A stretch of 64,000 nucleotides of DNA. It comes from Taudactylus pleione. Its lineage: Eukaryota > Chordata > Amphibia > Anura > Myobatrachidae. The notes beneath the pieces were generated by a model. That model worked only from the letters and a program-made list of their open reading frames with translations. It searched no databases and had not been told where the DNA came from. Shown here piece by piece: positions 9,723-22,100 of the stretch. Location: the NCBI GenBank assembly GCA_031769625.1, contig JAUIMM010001427.1, positions 413,501 to 477,500 on the forward strand. The letters are read 5' to 3'. How positions within the stretch are numbered: position 1 is the stretch's first letter; every line of letters begins with the position of its first letter. The position numbers and the translations under genes are program-made.

Positions 9723-12080
9723 ATGCTACCTAACAGATACGCTGTGCTGTGAGCCTATGACTACCACTGAGCCGCTCGCTATGTACTATCTAACAGATAC
9801 GCTGTGCTGTGAGCCTATGTCTACCACTGAGCCGCTCGCTTTGTGCTAACAGATACGCTGTGCTGTGAGCCTGACTACCACTGAGCCGCTCGCTATGTAC
9901 TATCTAACAGATACTGTGTGGTGTGAGCCTATGACTACCACTGAGCCGCTCGCTTTCTGCTACATAACAGATACGCTGTGCTGTGAGCCTATGAGTACCA
10001 CTGAGCCGCTCGCTTTGTGCTACCTAACAGATACACTGTCCTGTGAGCCTATGACTACCACTGAGCCGCTCGCTTTGTGCTACATAACAGATACCCTGTG
10101 CTGTGAGCCTCTGACTACCACTGAGCCGCTCGCTTTGTGCTAACAGATACGCTGTGCTGTGAGCCTATGACTACCACTGAGCCGCTCGCTTTGTGCTACA
10201 TAACAGATACACTGTGCTGTGGGCCTATGACTACCACTGAGCCGCTCGCTTTGTGCTAACAGATACGCTGTGCTGTGAGCCTATGACTACCACTGAGCCG
10301 CTCGCTTTGTGCTACATAACAGATACCCTGTGCTGTGAGCCTCTGACTACCACTGAGCCACTCGCTTTGTGCTAACAGATACGCTGTGCTGTGAGCCTGT
10401 GACTACCACTGAGCCGCTCGCTTTGTGCTACATAACAGATACACTGTGCTGTGGGCCTATGACTACCACTGCGCCGCTCACTTTGTGCAAACAGATACAC
10501 TGTGCTGTGAGCCTCTGACTACCAATGAGCCGCTCACTTTGTGCTAACAGATACGCTGTGCTGTGAGCCTATGACTACCACTGAGCCGCTCACTTTGTGA
10601 TACATAACAGATACACTGTGCTGTGAGCCTATGACTACCACTGCGCCGCTCACTTTGTGCAAACAGATACACTGTGCTGTGAGCCTCTGACTACCAATGA
10701 GCCGCTCACTTTGTGCTACATAACAGATACCCTGTGCTGTGAGCCTCTGACTACCACTGAGCCGCTCGCTTTGTGCTAACAGATACGCTGTGCTGTGAGC
10801 CTATGACTACCACTGAGCCGCTCACTTTGTGATACATAACAGATACACTGTGCTGTGAGCCTATGACTACCACTGCGCCGCTCACTTTGTGCAAACAGAT
10901 ACACTGTGCTGTGAGCCTCTGACTACCAATGAGCCGCTCACTTTGTGCTACATAACAGATACCCTGTGCTGTGAGCCTCTGACTACCACTGAGCCGCTCG
11001 CTTTGTGCTAACAGATACGCTGTGCTGTGAGCCTGTGACTACCACTGAGCCGCTCGCTTTGTGCTAACAGATACGCTGTGCTGTGAGCCTGTGACTACCA
11101 CTGAGCCGCTCGCTTTGTGCTACCTAACAGATACACTGTGCTGTGAGCCTCTGACTACCACTGAGCCGCTCACTTTGTGCTACATAACAGATACCCTGTG
11201 CTGTGAGCCTCTGACTACCACTGAGCCGCTCGCTTTGTGCTAACAGATACGCTGTGCTGTGAGCCTATGACTACCACTGAGCCGCTCGCTTTGTGCTACA
11301 TAACAGATACACTGTGCTGTGGGCCTATGACTACCACTGAGCCGCTCGCTTTGTGCTACATAACAGATACACTGTGCTGTGAGCCTATGACTACCACTGA
11401 GCCGCTCGCTTTGTGCTACCTAACAGATACACTGTGCTGTGAGCCTGTGACTACCACTGAGCCGCTCGCTTTGTGCTACATAACAGATACACTGTCCTGT
11501 GAGCCTATGACTACCACTGAGCCGCTCGCTTTGTGCTATATAACAGATACACTGTGCTATATAACAGATACACTGTGCTGTGAGCCTCTGACTACCACTG
11601 AGCCGCTCGCTTTGTGCTACATAACAGATACACTGTGCTGTGAGCCTATAACTACCACTGAGCCGCTCGCTTTGTGCTACCTAACAGATACGCTGTGCTG
11701 TGAGCCTATGACTACCACTGAGCCGCTCGCTTTGTGCTACCTAACAGATACACTGTGCTGTGAGCCTGTGACTACCACTGAGCCGCTCGCTTTGTGCTAC
11801 ATAACAGATACACTGTCCTGTGAGCCTATGACTACCACTGAGCCGCTCGCTTTGTGCTATATAACAGATACACTGTGCTATATAACAGATACACTGTGCT
11901 GTGAGCCTATGACTACCACTGAGCCGCTCACTTAGTGCTACCTAACAGATACACTGTGCTGTGAGCCTATGACTACCACTGAGCCGCTCGCTTTGTGCTA
12001 CATAACAGATACACTGTGCTGTGAGCCTATGACTACCACTGAGCCGCTCGCTTTGTGCTACATAACAGATACACTGTGCT
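9723..12080. repeat. 60-bp minisatellite with 56-bp variants, about 40 copies
   Basis: The unit is TACATAACAGATACACTGTG followed by CTGTGAGCCTATGACTACCA and CTGAGCCGCTCGCTTTGTGC. A frequent variant lacks four bases (GTGCTAACAG). Blocks are duplicated: the stretch with GTGCAAACAGATAC recurs at about 10485, 10660 and 10890, and the TATATAACAG double unit recurs about 321 bp apart (near 11534 and 11855). Open frames such as 11237-11935 (232 codons, TDTLCCEPMTTTEPLALCY) reflect the 60-bp phase only. Confidence 0.96.
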
Positions 12081-12689
12081 ATACAATAAAAAGATAAAAC
12101 ATTCTATGTGTATTTACTGCTGTAAGAGTCTGCATGAGACCGACCTCGGGACAGGGGACTCTGACTACTATAATATTCCAATAAGTAATTATTTTGTGCT
12201 ATTTTACTATGGAATATAAAAATAAAATACTAAGCAATGAACAGAGCGTGGAAGGAAAGTCAAATGTTTTTTTATTTTATCAAAGCTATTTTTGTCTTAT
12301 TGGTGGAGTTATCTTTTAATGTACTCCTGTTGGTTACCATCCATTGTGATCTCACGTGTTACCCTCAGCCTCCTACGTAGCCCCTGGCTATCGCCTCAGT
12401 GAAGCCGTGACCGGTCACATTGCAGCCTGCAGATCTCCTGTGCACAATCCATCAGCATAGTCACACAGACATGTCATCTAATCAGATCGTCACTGCTGTT
12501 CTGTGTTATCACCTCACTGTCAGGATAACGGACAACCACTATAATATATATCACACGTACGTGTCACAATCTGCTCTGTATCCTGGCTCTGCACAAACAT
12601 CTCAGGAGAATCTGCATAACCTTCATCAGGAGGCAAACAACAATGTTTTATCTACTGTAAGAACATGTAAAACGTATCAATGGACTCAC
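12081..12689. other. Intron sequence flanking the SYDE2 exon
   Basis: AT-rich intron of about 600 bp, with AATAAAAAGATAAAAC just after the array and a T-rich run near 12265-12300. It ends at the exon's donor. The plus-strand frame at 12420-12791 overlaps the exon in antisense and is not called. Confidence 0.6.
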
Positions 12690-13304
12690 CAGGCTCATGG
12701 GGTCTGTACGCTGGTATGTCCTCTACGAGCGGTCCCACCGCAGCCTTGTAGACAAACGTCTGCTTGCACAGCTGCACGCTATAGTCTGTGATCTCCGAGA
12801 AGTCTCCAGTGTTACTCTCACTGGTTGGGGACGTTGGGAGCCGGTCACTTGGACCTGGAAGTCCTTCGGGTTTGCCCGGTGCTTCCGGCATGGCGTGTGC
12901 TGGTTCAGAAGCGGTCTGAGAGGATGACTGATTACGACAGATATAGGGATCATCGTCTTCAGGGATTGGATTGTACCAAATTTCTCCTTCATCATCGGCG
13001 TCATTATCTTCACCGAGGTCCGAGAGGCGGGCGGACAAAGCTGAAGGGCCTGCTAGACTGGAGGGGATGGTCTCTGTGCTGGACACTTGGGGCTCAGGCG
13101 CTTTCATTGCGGCGTGGCAAGCATTAGAAGTCCGATAACCGGTTTTGTGACCCTCCGTGACCAGATACCTGCGAGTGCTCTGCTTTAGCCAGTTTCGTTT
13201 TTTGGACACTGTAATATGGGTCTTCTGTAGATTGTGTTCATTCACCACAGTGACCTGAATATCCCTCTGGATGATGGAGGAGGTATAGGCGTTCTCAATA
13301 AAAT
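12690..13304 (-). CDS. SYDE2: SYDE2 internal exon with the GEIWYNPIPED hallmark
   Basis: This 615-nt exon encodes the N-terminal half of a SYDE RhoGAP. It opens with DFIENAYTSSIIQRDIQVTV, has a basic patch (KKRNWLKQSTRRYLVTEG), then an acidic segment with GEIWYNPIPEDDDPY, a motif shared by SYDE1 and SYDE2 as I recall them, followed by a Ser/Pro/Glu-rich, probably disordered tail ending in IPAYRPHEP. The acceptor is CATTGTACAG|AT after a pyrimidine-rich tract and the donor is CCTG|GTGAGT. It starts with two nt and ends with one; the single G joins GT of the 1764-2860 exon to make glycine, so the phases agree. No catalytic domain lies here. Confidence 0.88.
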
Positions 13305-14160
13305 CTGTACAATGAGGGGATGAGAGGGAGAGAAGATACATCAGGACCAACCAGTAAGTAAGAATATAAAATAAGGGGGGGGGGGGGGTATGTTACTGAG
13401 GCCAGTGGTCATACACAAATGATATGAACATTGCTGAAAGTCCTACAGCGTTGGTCTGGAATTAATGGCGTTACTGCAGTCAGACGATGACGACAATATG
13501 CACCAATTATTACGTGTAACAATTTGCAGATACTTTATAAAGGAAGCGCAGAAAACGCACGAAGCCTGTGCTCATATTAATGAAAACCGTTTGTTCAGTC
13601 TCCGATGCGTTTCCAGTTCCTAAATCTGCTTCATCAGTAACATTCCCTCTTCCCAACCCCACAACAAGGCCACAGAGCACCACAGTCCCGATCGCCTGCG
13701 TCCAGACTCATTGTAACATGGAAAGACATTCAGTGGTCAACGCACACCGGCTTCAGTGGACACCACGTGGACAGACAATCGGGGCTGCACGCATCCAGAT
13801 TCTATCGCACTGTAGAAAAGCGGCTGGAAATGAGTGCGATGAACATTGCGGCCAGCGCTATCAGAACTGGAGGACGACAATACTGCCCCCCGCATGGCTG
13901 TACAGACAGAAGTATAAAGGGAAGAGTTACATGAAGAGTGAGGCCGATGGGGATGGGGGGGGGGTGGGGTGATGTTGTATAAATGGGTTTTTAAAGTGTG
14001 TGAACGGATCCGATATAGGAAACATTTGCCTTTAGCGTTACCACACGCACTGGCGTTTCTACTTGTGCTGCATTTACAAATGTAACACTGACTATGGATC
14101 TCTTAGGCGCTGGTAACACGGTAATCCATCTGACCGGATGCCCGTCAGGGGGTGAGTGGT
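13305..14160. other. Intron sequence with a 14-G tract
   Basis: Start (in plus coordinates) of the 49.5-kb intron. A run of 14 G lies at 13375-13388 and a shorter G-rich run lies near 13953-13970. The 134-codon plus-strand frame at 13568-13972 shows no motif. No gene is supported. Confidence 0.55.
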
Positions 14161-14252
14161 GTTAGGTCGACATTTATCACATCGACTTACATCAGGTGAT
14201 CAGGGCTACACGGATGACAGGTGGACATTATAGAATGTCGACCTAACATCCT
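14161..14252. mobile_element. Short MITE with GTTAGGTCGACATT inverted ends
   Basis: GTTAGGTCGACATT at the left is mirrored by AATGTCGACCTAAC at the right, about 92 bp apart. Such GTCGAC-bearing palindromic repeats are frequent in frog genomes, as I recall. It has no coding capacity, and the superfamily is not determined. Confidence 0.6.
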
Positions 14253-14272
14253 TGGTGGCCCAGCGGACACTT

Positions 14273-14597
14273 AAGCTGGCCACACATCTAAAGATTATCT
14301 GTCCAACCAGCCAGCTAGGTGATTGGTTGGAATGAGAATCTGGTAATGTATGGGAGTAACTGATGATCAGCAATTTGCTCCCAAACGCCGGAAAATGGAC
14401 AAAAACTGATGTTTGAACAAATTGTTTAGATCAAACATTTAACAAACTTGTCTGACGCCATTTTCATCTGTTTTCTGGCATTTAGGAGCAAATTGCTGAT
14501 CATCAGTTACTCCCATACATTACCAGATTCTCATTCCAACCAATCAGCTAGTTGTCTGGTTGGATGTAAGTTGATCTAATGTGTGGCCAGTTTTACA
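14273..14597. mobile_element. Palindromic MITE with CTGGCCACACAT ends
   Basis: CTGGCCACACAT at the left is mirrored by ATGTGTGGCCAG at the right. The arms are about 130 bp and complementary over most of their length: AATCTGGTAATGTATGGGAG, AACTGATGATCAGCAATTTG and CTCC on the left recur inverted on the right. The loop lies around 14395-14450. A clean target duplication was not identified. Its RNA could form a long hairpin. Confidence 0.8.
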
Positions 14598-16087
14598 TGG
14601 TCCCAGAAGCTGCAGCGGCTCCAGTGCCCTCTTCCAGGTCCCGGCTGTGACGTGGCATCAGTTCTGTTTACTATTATCCCCCCCCCCTAACCTAGTGCCC
14701 AACCCTAGGTGCTCCCCCCCCACCCCCTAAAATACACCTAAATGAAAGTGATGGTGCCTCATTCTGTACGTCGGCTTTCGGCTGGTCACAGGGCACAATG
14801 GCCGATTTACTGACAGCTGCTCATTATTCCAAATATTTTACTGACCTCCAAGACTCACTCCGCACTCATATAATTACACATGGAAACCACAGGCCCCCAT
14901 TCAGCGTCGTTGTATCCTTGTTGCCGATCGTTACGTGAATGACACTGTATAGTAAAGCAGGGTATATTATTCGCTTGTAAATATGTCTAGGCCCAATAAA
15001 AAAAGCAAATAACAGACATATATACAGGACAATAAAAGCTGCTCCTCCTCCTAAGGGCCGATGCACACAGGCGGTAACACAACACCCAGCCCTTGTACTT
15101 TGTCCCGTCATATAACAGATAGAGGCACCATAGCTTTCCATAGCTACCAACTGTCCCTACCTTTCAGCGCAGTCCCAGCTTTTACGGGCTCATCCCTGGA
15201 AAATGTTGACCTTTTTTTATAGTCATTGACTATTTGCACAATATAACTCTGAATATATGAGAATATTTGTTAAATAAAACAAGTTCCGCTCTAACCACAT
15301 TCAGTACACAGAGCAGATTGGGGATTGTAGTCCTTGAATGTCTGATTAGAATACACCACTAAATCTGCTTCTATCCGCTTGTTACGCGGTCCCTGAAGAG
15401 GATTGTACAATTCGCGCAATTGTTGGGAGCTGCGGACTGAGGGGCTGATTCTCACAGTCTAATTGGCCGTAGTTACGGGAAGCGGGAGAAGCCCGATTTA
15501 CTACCCTGCACTAATGCAGAAGTCGTTATGGCTCATGCGGGGGAGGGTGGATGGTTCCGTGCACCTGTGACACCTATGGTTTTTACGCCAGCCGCCATTA
15601 CCATCATTAGCATCTGCACCAGCCCCGCGCCATGTGCACGAGATCCGTCAGGTGTCCCTTCCCCTTGCGCACGCCGCAGAATCACACAGAGTTTTGGATA
15701 CGCACCCACGACAGATCCAACAGGGTTCTGTAGGACTCGGATTAGGACATACACAAAAATCCGTAAATTTGCACCTACGCATTGCGCTGTATGCTGAAAC
15801 TCGCAGCTTGCGTCCATGCACAGAGGAGTCTGCCCCGCAAGGAGCATCCCACAGACATTATACAGCATCTCCATAACCCCCAACAGCCCCGATTTGAAGG
15901 CTCAGTGACGCCAGCCCCGAAGTTTGTTGGTATGTACCCACTCACAGATGCACTAATACAGCGTGCATGGCAATGAATGGGGGTTCGGAGGGGCATGCAC
16001 ACCCCTGGGCATAGGGCCACATCACCTGTGAGCTACACGGTTGGGAGACAGGCAGCTCTGTTACAGGTAAATACCCTTCCCATTCTA
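14598..16087. other. Intron sequence, possibly with old dispersed repeats
   Basis: About 1.5 kb without a supported gene. C-rich homopolymer runs occur near 14680-14725. The 15440-15980 stretch is GC- and CpG-richer than its surroundings and is open in several frames (up to 116 codons), but no domain is recognisable. It may be an old MITE-like repeat, which is a guess. Confidence 0.5.
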
Positions 16088-16397
16088 ATAGAGACTACAG
16101 CACAGTGGCACAGTGGTTAGCATTACTGCCTTACAGCAATAGAGGTTTGAATTCAATTCCCAGTCTTGTCCCATCTGTGTGGAGTTTGTGTGTCCCTCGT
16201 GTTTGTGTGGGTTTCCCCCAGGCACTCCGATTTTCTCCCACAATCCAAAAACATACTAATATAACCAATGAAATGTAGTCTGACAAGATCAGCCCTAGAG
16301 TATGTGCGTGGATGTTAGGGAGTTTAGGCTGTAAAGCTCCAATGGGTCAGCGATGAAAATTATTGTCACATTCATTTTACAGCTATATAAACAATAA
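16088..16397 (+). mobile_element. tRNA-derived SINE, plus orientation
   Basis: The head CACAGTGGCACAGTGGTTAG resembles an RNA polymerase III A box and TTTGAATTCAATTCCC a B box. A body follows with ATCTGTGTGGAGTTTGTGTG, CTCCCACAATCCAAAAACAT, then TTAGGGAGTTTAGGCTGTAAAGCTCCAATG and CTATATAAACAATAA at the tail. The same body appears inverted at 17762-18090 and 30716-31040, confirming a dispersed family. This copy is diverged and unlikely to be active. Confidence 0.8.
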
Positions 16398-16731
16398 GGG
16401 CGGAATTCAATTGATTTCGCGGCCCGCATCTCCCGTCTAAAGTAACAGGAGATCGCGGGCCGCTATGCAATTGTGCCAGCTTTTCACGCTGATCGCGCCC
16501 ATAGAGGTCAGGTTTAGCCGCGTAAAGCAGCTAAACCCGACCAAAGTGCTGGGCGCGATCGCGAAAAGTGATGTTTGGGCGCCCAAACATGTCACTTTTC
16601 GCACATTTCAGCTCTCATCCCCCAGGGGCTGCGAGCTGAAATGTAGCGCTTGGCAGCTGATCGCGTCCGACAGGAGCAAGAATAGAATAGCTCCGTCGGG
16701 TGCGATAGGGGATGAAAAGAATTGAATTCCG
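16398..16731. mobile_element. Harbinger-like palindromic MITE inserted at a SINE tail
   Basis: The terminal inverted repeats are GGGCGGAATTCAATT and AATTGAATTCCGCCC. The flanking bases are TAA on both sides, consistent with the 3-bp TWA target duplications of PIF/Harbinger elements. Internal sequence is also palindromic (AAAGTGATGTTTGGGCGCCC against its inverse) and rich in CGCGATCGCG. The 86-codon frame inside is not a gene. Confidence 0.8.
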
Positions 16732-17761
16732 CCCTAAGAACATTATTTAGGACACTCTCATGTCATCTTGGTCAAAAAAAAATGTAAGAATTCAACTAAA
16801 GTTACTGTGACATCACTGGCATTTCCCGTGTGTGAACCAATCCCTGCAGAGCATGTCTACAAAGCTGTCACTCACACACTGCCTGCTCCCAGCACAGGAG
16901 ACCCCCTGCTGCAGCATAGTGACAGAGCATGGAGCACAGACAGTGATTATACCAGCGACATGACCATCGGGGCGTGGAGTGACCCATAACCAGACACTGC
17001 CACCCCACAGGTCAGCATCCTCCTATATCCCTAGGAATGATCCCGAAGGGGCTTCGTATGACCACAAAGGCCTTGAGGAGTCTGTACAGGTCATGTGATG
17101 ACTGGAGAGACACGGTAATGATAATAACGCTGGTACATGGGCTGTGTGAATGCCCTGTACATTGTCATCACAATCAACAGGGAATAAACCTAGTGGGAAA
17201 TACGGTTTTATCAATATAAAGAATAATGTGACCGTGGTTCTGAGCTTGTGATCCTATGCGGCAATATAACGCCTAGGGACCGATGTGCCGATTAGCCCCT
17301 CTGTTATATCGCTGCGGTCACTATACGGAGACTGGGTCAGTCTATAGACACTGAATCGGCCCTGAGCGAAGTGGATTCCTCAGTAAGTTGAATAGCCGGC
17401 CGAGCTGTGTGAAGTCTTTTGACGCAGCGCTGGGTACGATACACAGGCAGGTTTGTACTTGTCCTGCATTCCAAGGAGAGCTCAGCACAGATCTGTAGCA
17501 AATCACTGTCTCCAGCTGGTTTATCATTAACCAGAGGGAAGGTTATATTAATAAGAGACATTAGGGTTAACATCCCAGTGGCTGGCCGGTAACATCCGCA
17601 CATCACACCGGTGACACAGCGCCAGAACGTGTTACCATGTCCTGCTCTGTGATTATCAGGGAGATCCATTACCGGCTTACTGGCTGGGGGTCTGATGTGC
17701 ACAGGAGAAAACGAGCCCCCACCGGTCACAGCGTAGCTCTGGATATAGTCAAACTATGAGC
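16732..17761. other. Intron sequence, no gene seen
   Basis: About 1 kb of single-copy-looking sequence. Plus-strand frames near 16768-16989 and minus frames near 17337-17729 (130 codons) carry no recognisable motif or splice context. Confidence 0.5.
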
Positions 17762-18090
17762 TTATTATTTATTTATTACCAGTTATTTATATAGCGCACA
17801 CATATTCCGCAGCCTTTACAGAGAATATTTGGCCATTCACATCTGTCCCTGCCCCAGTGGAGCTTACACTCTATATTCCCTACCACATGCTCACACACAT
17901 ACACACGAGGGTTAATTTTTGCTAGGAGCCAATTAACCTACCAGTATAATTTTGGAGTGTGGGAGGAAACTCACGCAAGCACAGGGAGAATATACAAACT
18001 CCACACAGTTAAGGCTGCGGTGGGAATTGAACTCACGACCTCAGTGCTGCGAGGCAGTAACGCTAACCATTACACCATCTGTGCTGCCCA
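17762..18090 (-). mobile_element. tRNA-derived SINE, minus orientation
   Basis: Read on the minus strand, the head GGTGTAATGGTTAGCGTTAC is A-box-like and GTGAGTTCAATTCCCACC is B-box-like. The body with GTGTGGAGTTTGTATATTCT, GTGTAAGCTCCACTGGGGCA and a TTATTTATTTA-like tail follows. It matches the 30716-31040 copy closely and the 16088-16397 copy more distantly. Confidence 0.85.
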
Positions 18091-19103
18091 GGCTTATATA
18101 ATGTAACTTCCCCCAAATATACATCCTATACTCCTCCTGGTCAGACATATAGGTCATTGGGCACATGGTAACACTGTATACTAGGCTGATGCCAGCACTA
18201 TAGGGGGGAGCTGGATGGGGCCAGACCTGGGACCCCGATCTAAGGTAAAAGCTTAAGCGAAACATAAAAGAACTTGTATAAATGTATCTGATCATTGTTA
18301 TCTTGTATGTAAAGAGCACCACAACGTGTCCGCAGCGTGTACTGGGGAGGATAAACATAAATAAGTACAACCCCCACCAGGTGACCAGAAGTATATAGTG
18401 AACAGTACAGTAACGCCAGAGACTGGGCAGGAGAGTAACGGGATGCAGCCTAATGGAGCAAGCGGTGGGGAGTGGCACAGTAGGTGAGGGGGGGGTAACC
18501 GATGTGTGGCTGAGCAGACAGACCCTGAGAGGGACTAGGACGCTGGTGACAGATGATGGGGGAACAGGCCATGTCACTTGGATATTCTCTCACAGTGGTT
18601 TAATGATCACAGCACAACAATAACATCTGGGACATTACACCGGGCACCCGTCACCCCCTGACAGGCGTGTTACATGGATTACTCTCATTAATCTGTATCA
18701 GGGAGGTAAAGGGCCCTTTTTCCTATGACATAAACGCAGAATAAAGTCTACAAACGCTGATATTTACCCCAATGGTTCTTTGATATCTATTTTATATTAA
18801 TGGCCTTTTAAGCAGATGACAATGACCAGGGCTCATGTCATTAGTGACCTTTGGGTCCTATAAATAGCCCCCTGCACCCGCAGAGGGTCCCCCCTGGGAA
18901 CGTGATCTCAGGCCGCTGGATTTACCCTGCAGGGAAAGTTTCTGTTTGAAAATACATCAACATTGTTCATTGTCTGACTGTAACCGGGACATAGTTTAGT
19001 CCTTATTTCAGCTATGGGAAAAGCTCCATGTGGCTCTAACGACACAGCGTCCAATGACGTTACACATGTGCACGTCATGTTTCAGCACTGCAGTGTGGGC
19101 AGG
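18091..19103. other. Intron sequence, no gene seen
   Basis: About 1 kb. The minus-strand 178-codon frame (18041-18577) begins upstream and ends inside the SINE, with no domain. A CCTATAAATAG motif at about 18857 is TATA-like but has no supported transcript. Confidence 0.5.
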
Positions 19104-22100
19104 AACAGGTCTGCCCATGCCACAGGTGACTTTCTATCTAAGCAAGGAACAGGTCTGCCCATGCCACAGGTGACTTTCTATCTAAGCAAGGAACAGGTCT
19201 GCCCATGCCACAGGTAACTTTCTATCTAAGCAAGGAACAGGTCTGCCCATGCCACAGGTAACTTTCTATCTAAGCAAGGAACAGGTCTGCCCATGCCACA
19301 GGTAACTTTCTATCTAAGCAAGGAACAGGTCTGCCCATGCCACAGGTAACTTTCTATGTAAGCAAGGAACAGGTCTGCCCATGCCACAGGTGACTTTCTA
19401 TCTAAGCAAGGAACAGGTCTGCCCATGCCACAGGTGACTTTCTATCTAAGCAAGGAACAGGTCTGCCCATGCCACAGGTAACTTTCTATCTAAGCAAGGA
19501 ACAGGTCTGCCCATGCCACAGGTAACTTTCTATCTAAGCAAGGAACAGGTCTGCCCATGCCACAGGTGACTTTCTATCTAAGCAAGGAACAGGTCTGCCC
19601 ATGCCACAGGTGACTTTCTATCTAAGCAAGGAACAGGTCTGCCCATGCCACAGGTAACTTCCTATCTAAGCAAGGAACAGGTCTGCCCATGCCACAGGTA
19701 ACTTTCTATCTAAGCAAGGAACAGGTCTGCCCATGCCACAGGTGACTTTCTATCTAAGCAAGGAACAGGTCTGCCCATGCCACAGGTGACTTTCTATCTA
19801 AGCAAGGAACAGGTCTGCCCATGCCACAGGTGACTTTCTATCTAAGCAAGGAACAGGTCTGCCCATGCCACAGGTGACTTTCTATCTAAGCAAGGAACAG
19901 GTCTGCCCATGCCACAGGTGACTTTCTATCTAAGCAAGGAACAGGTCTGCCCATGCCACAGGTGACTTTCTATCTAAGCAAGGAACAGGTCTGCCCATGC
20001 CACAGGTGACTTTCTATCTAAGCAAGGAACAGGTCTGCCCATGCCACAGGTAACTTTCTATCTAAGCAAGGAACAGGTCTGCCCATGCCACAGGTAACTT
20101 TCTATCTAAGCAAGGAACAGGTCTGCCCATGCCACAGGTAACTTTCTATCTAAGCAAGGAACAGGTCTGCCCATGCCACAGGTAACTTTCTATCTAAGCA
20201 AGGAACAGGTCTGCCCATGCCACAGGTGACTTTCTATCTAAGCAAGGAACAGGTCTGCCCATGCCACAGTTGACTTTCTATCTATGCAAGGAACAGGTCT
20301 GCCCATGCCACAGGTAACTTTCTATCTAAGCAAGGAACAGGTCTGCCCATGCCACAGGTGACTTTCTATCTAAGCAAGGAACAGGTCTGCCCATGCCACA
20401 GGTAACTTTCTATCTAAGCAAGGAACAGGTCTGCCCATGCCACAGGTAACTTTCTATCTAAGCAAGGAACAGGTCTGCCCATGCCACAGGTAACTTTCTA
20501 TCTAAGCAAGGAACAGGTCTGCCCATGCCACAGGTAACTTTCTATGTAAGCAAGGAACAGGTCTGCCCATGCCACAGGTGACTTTCTATCTAAGCAAGGA
20601 ACAGGTCTGCCCATGCCACAGGTGACTTTCTATCTAAGCAAGGAACAGGTCTGCCCATGCCACAGGTAACTTTCTATCTAAGCAAGGAACAGGTCTGCCC
20701 ATGCCACAGGTAACTTTCTATCTAAGCAAGGAACAGGTCTGCCCATGCCACAGGTGACTTTCTATCTAAGCAAGGAACAGGTCTGCCCATGCCACAGGTG
20801 ACTTTCTATCTAAGCAAGGAACAGGTCTGCCCATGCCACAGGTAACTTCCTATCTAAGCAAGGAACAGGTCTGCCCATGCCACAGGTAACTTTCTATCTA
20901 AGCAAGGAACAGGTCTGCCCATGCCACAGGTGACTTTCTATCTAAGCAAGGAACAGGTCTGCCCATGCCACAGGTGACTTTCTATCTAAGCAAGGAACAG
21001 GTCTGCCCATGCCACAGGTGACTTTCTATCTAAGCAAGGAACAGGTCTGCCCATGCCACAGGTGACTTTCTATCTAAGCAAGGAACAGGTCTGCCCATGC
21101 CACAGGTGACTTTCTATCTAAGCAAGGAACAGGTCTGCCCATGCCACAGGTGACTTTCTATCTAAGCAAGGAACAGGTCTGCCCATGCCACAGGTGACTT
21201 TCTATCTAAGCAAGGAACAGGTCTGCCCATGCCACAGGTAACTTTCTATCTAAGCAAGGAACAGGTCTGCCCATGCCACAGGTAACTTTCTATCTAAGCA
21301 AGGAACAGGTCTGCCCATGCCACAGGTAACTTTCTATCTAAGCAAGGAACAGGTCTGCCCATGCCACAGGTAACTTTCTATCTAAGCAAGGAACAGGTCT
21401 GCCCATGCCACAGGTGACTTTCTATCTAAGCAAGGAACAGGTCTGCCCATGCCACAGTTGACTTTCTATCTATGCAAGGAACAGGTCTGCCCATGCCACA
21501 GGTAACTTTCTATCTAAGCAAGGAACAGGTCTGCCCATGCCACAGGTGACTTTCTATCTAAGCAAGGAACAGGTCTGCCCATGCCACAGGTAACTTTCTA
21601 TCTAAGCAAGGAACAGGTCTGCCCATGCCACAGGTAACTTTCTATCTAAGCAAGGAACAGGTCTGCCCATGCCACAGGTAACTTTCTATCTAAGCAAGGA
21701 ACAGGTCTGCCCATGCCACAGGTAACTTTCTATGTAAGCAAGGAACAGGTCTGCCCATGCCACAGGTGACTTTCTATCTAAGCAAGGAACAGGTCTGCCC
21801 ATGCCACAGGTGACTTTCTATCTAAGCAAGGAACAGGTCTGCCCATGCCACAGGTAACTTTCTATCTAAGCAAGGAACAGGTCTGCCCATGCCACAGGTA
21901 ACTTTCTATCTAAGCAAGGAACAGGTCTGCCCATGCCACAGGTGACTTTCTATCTAAGCAAGGAACAGGTCTGCCCATGCCACAGGTAACTTTCTATCTA
22001 AGCAAGGAACAGGTCTGCCCATGCCACAGGTGACTTTCTATCTAAGCAAGGAACAGGTCTGCCCATGCCACAGTTGACTTTCTATCTATGCAAGGAACAG

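Noticed and set aside
13568..13972. 134-codon plus-strand frame
   Set aside because: Antisense to SYDE2 within an intron, low-complexity glycine end from a G-rich run, no motif.
16088..18090. Functional tRNA genes from the A- and B-box-like motifs
   Set aside because: The boxes belong to a dispersed SINE with a long non-tRNA body; no cloverleaf is complete.
18041..18577. 178-codon minus-strand frame
   Set aside because: Part of it lies in the SINE, and the rest has no recognisable domain or splice signals.
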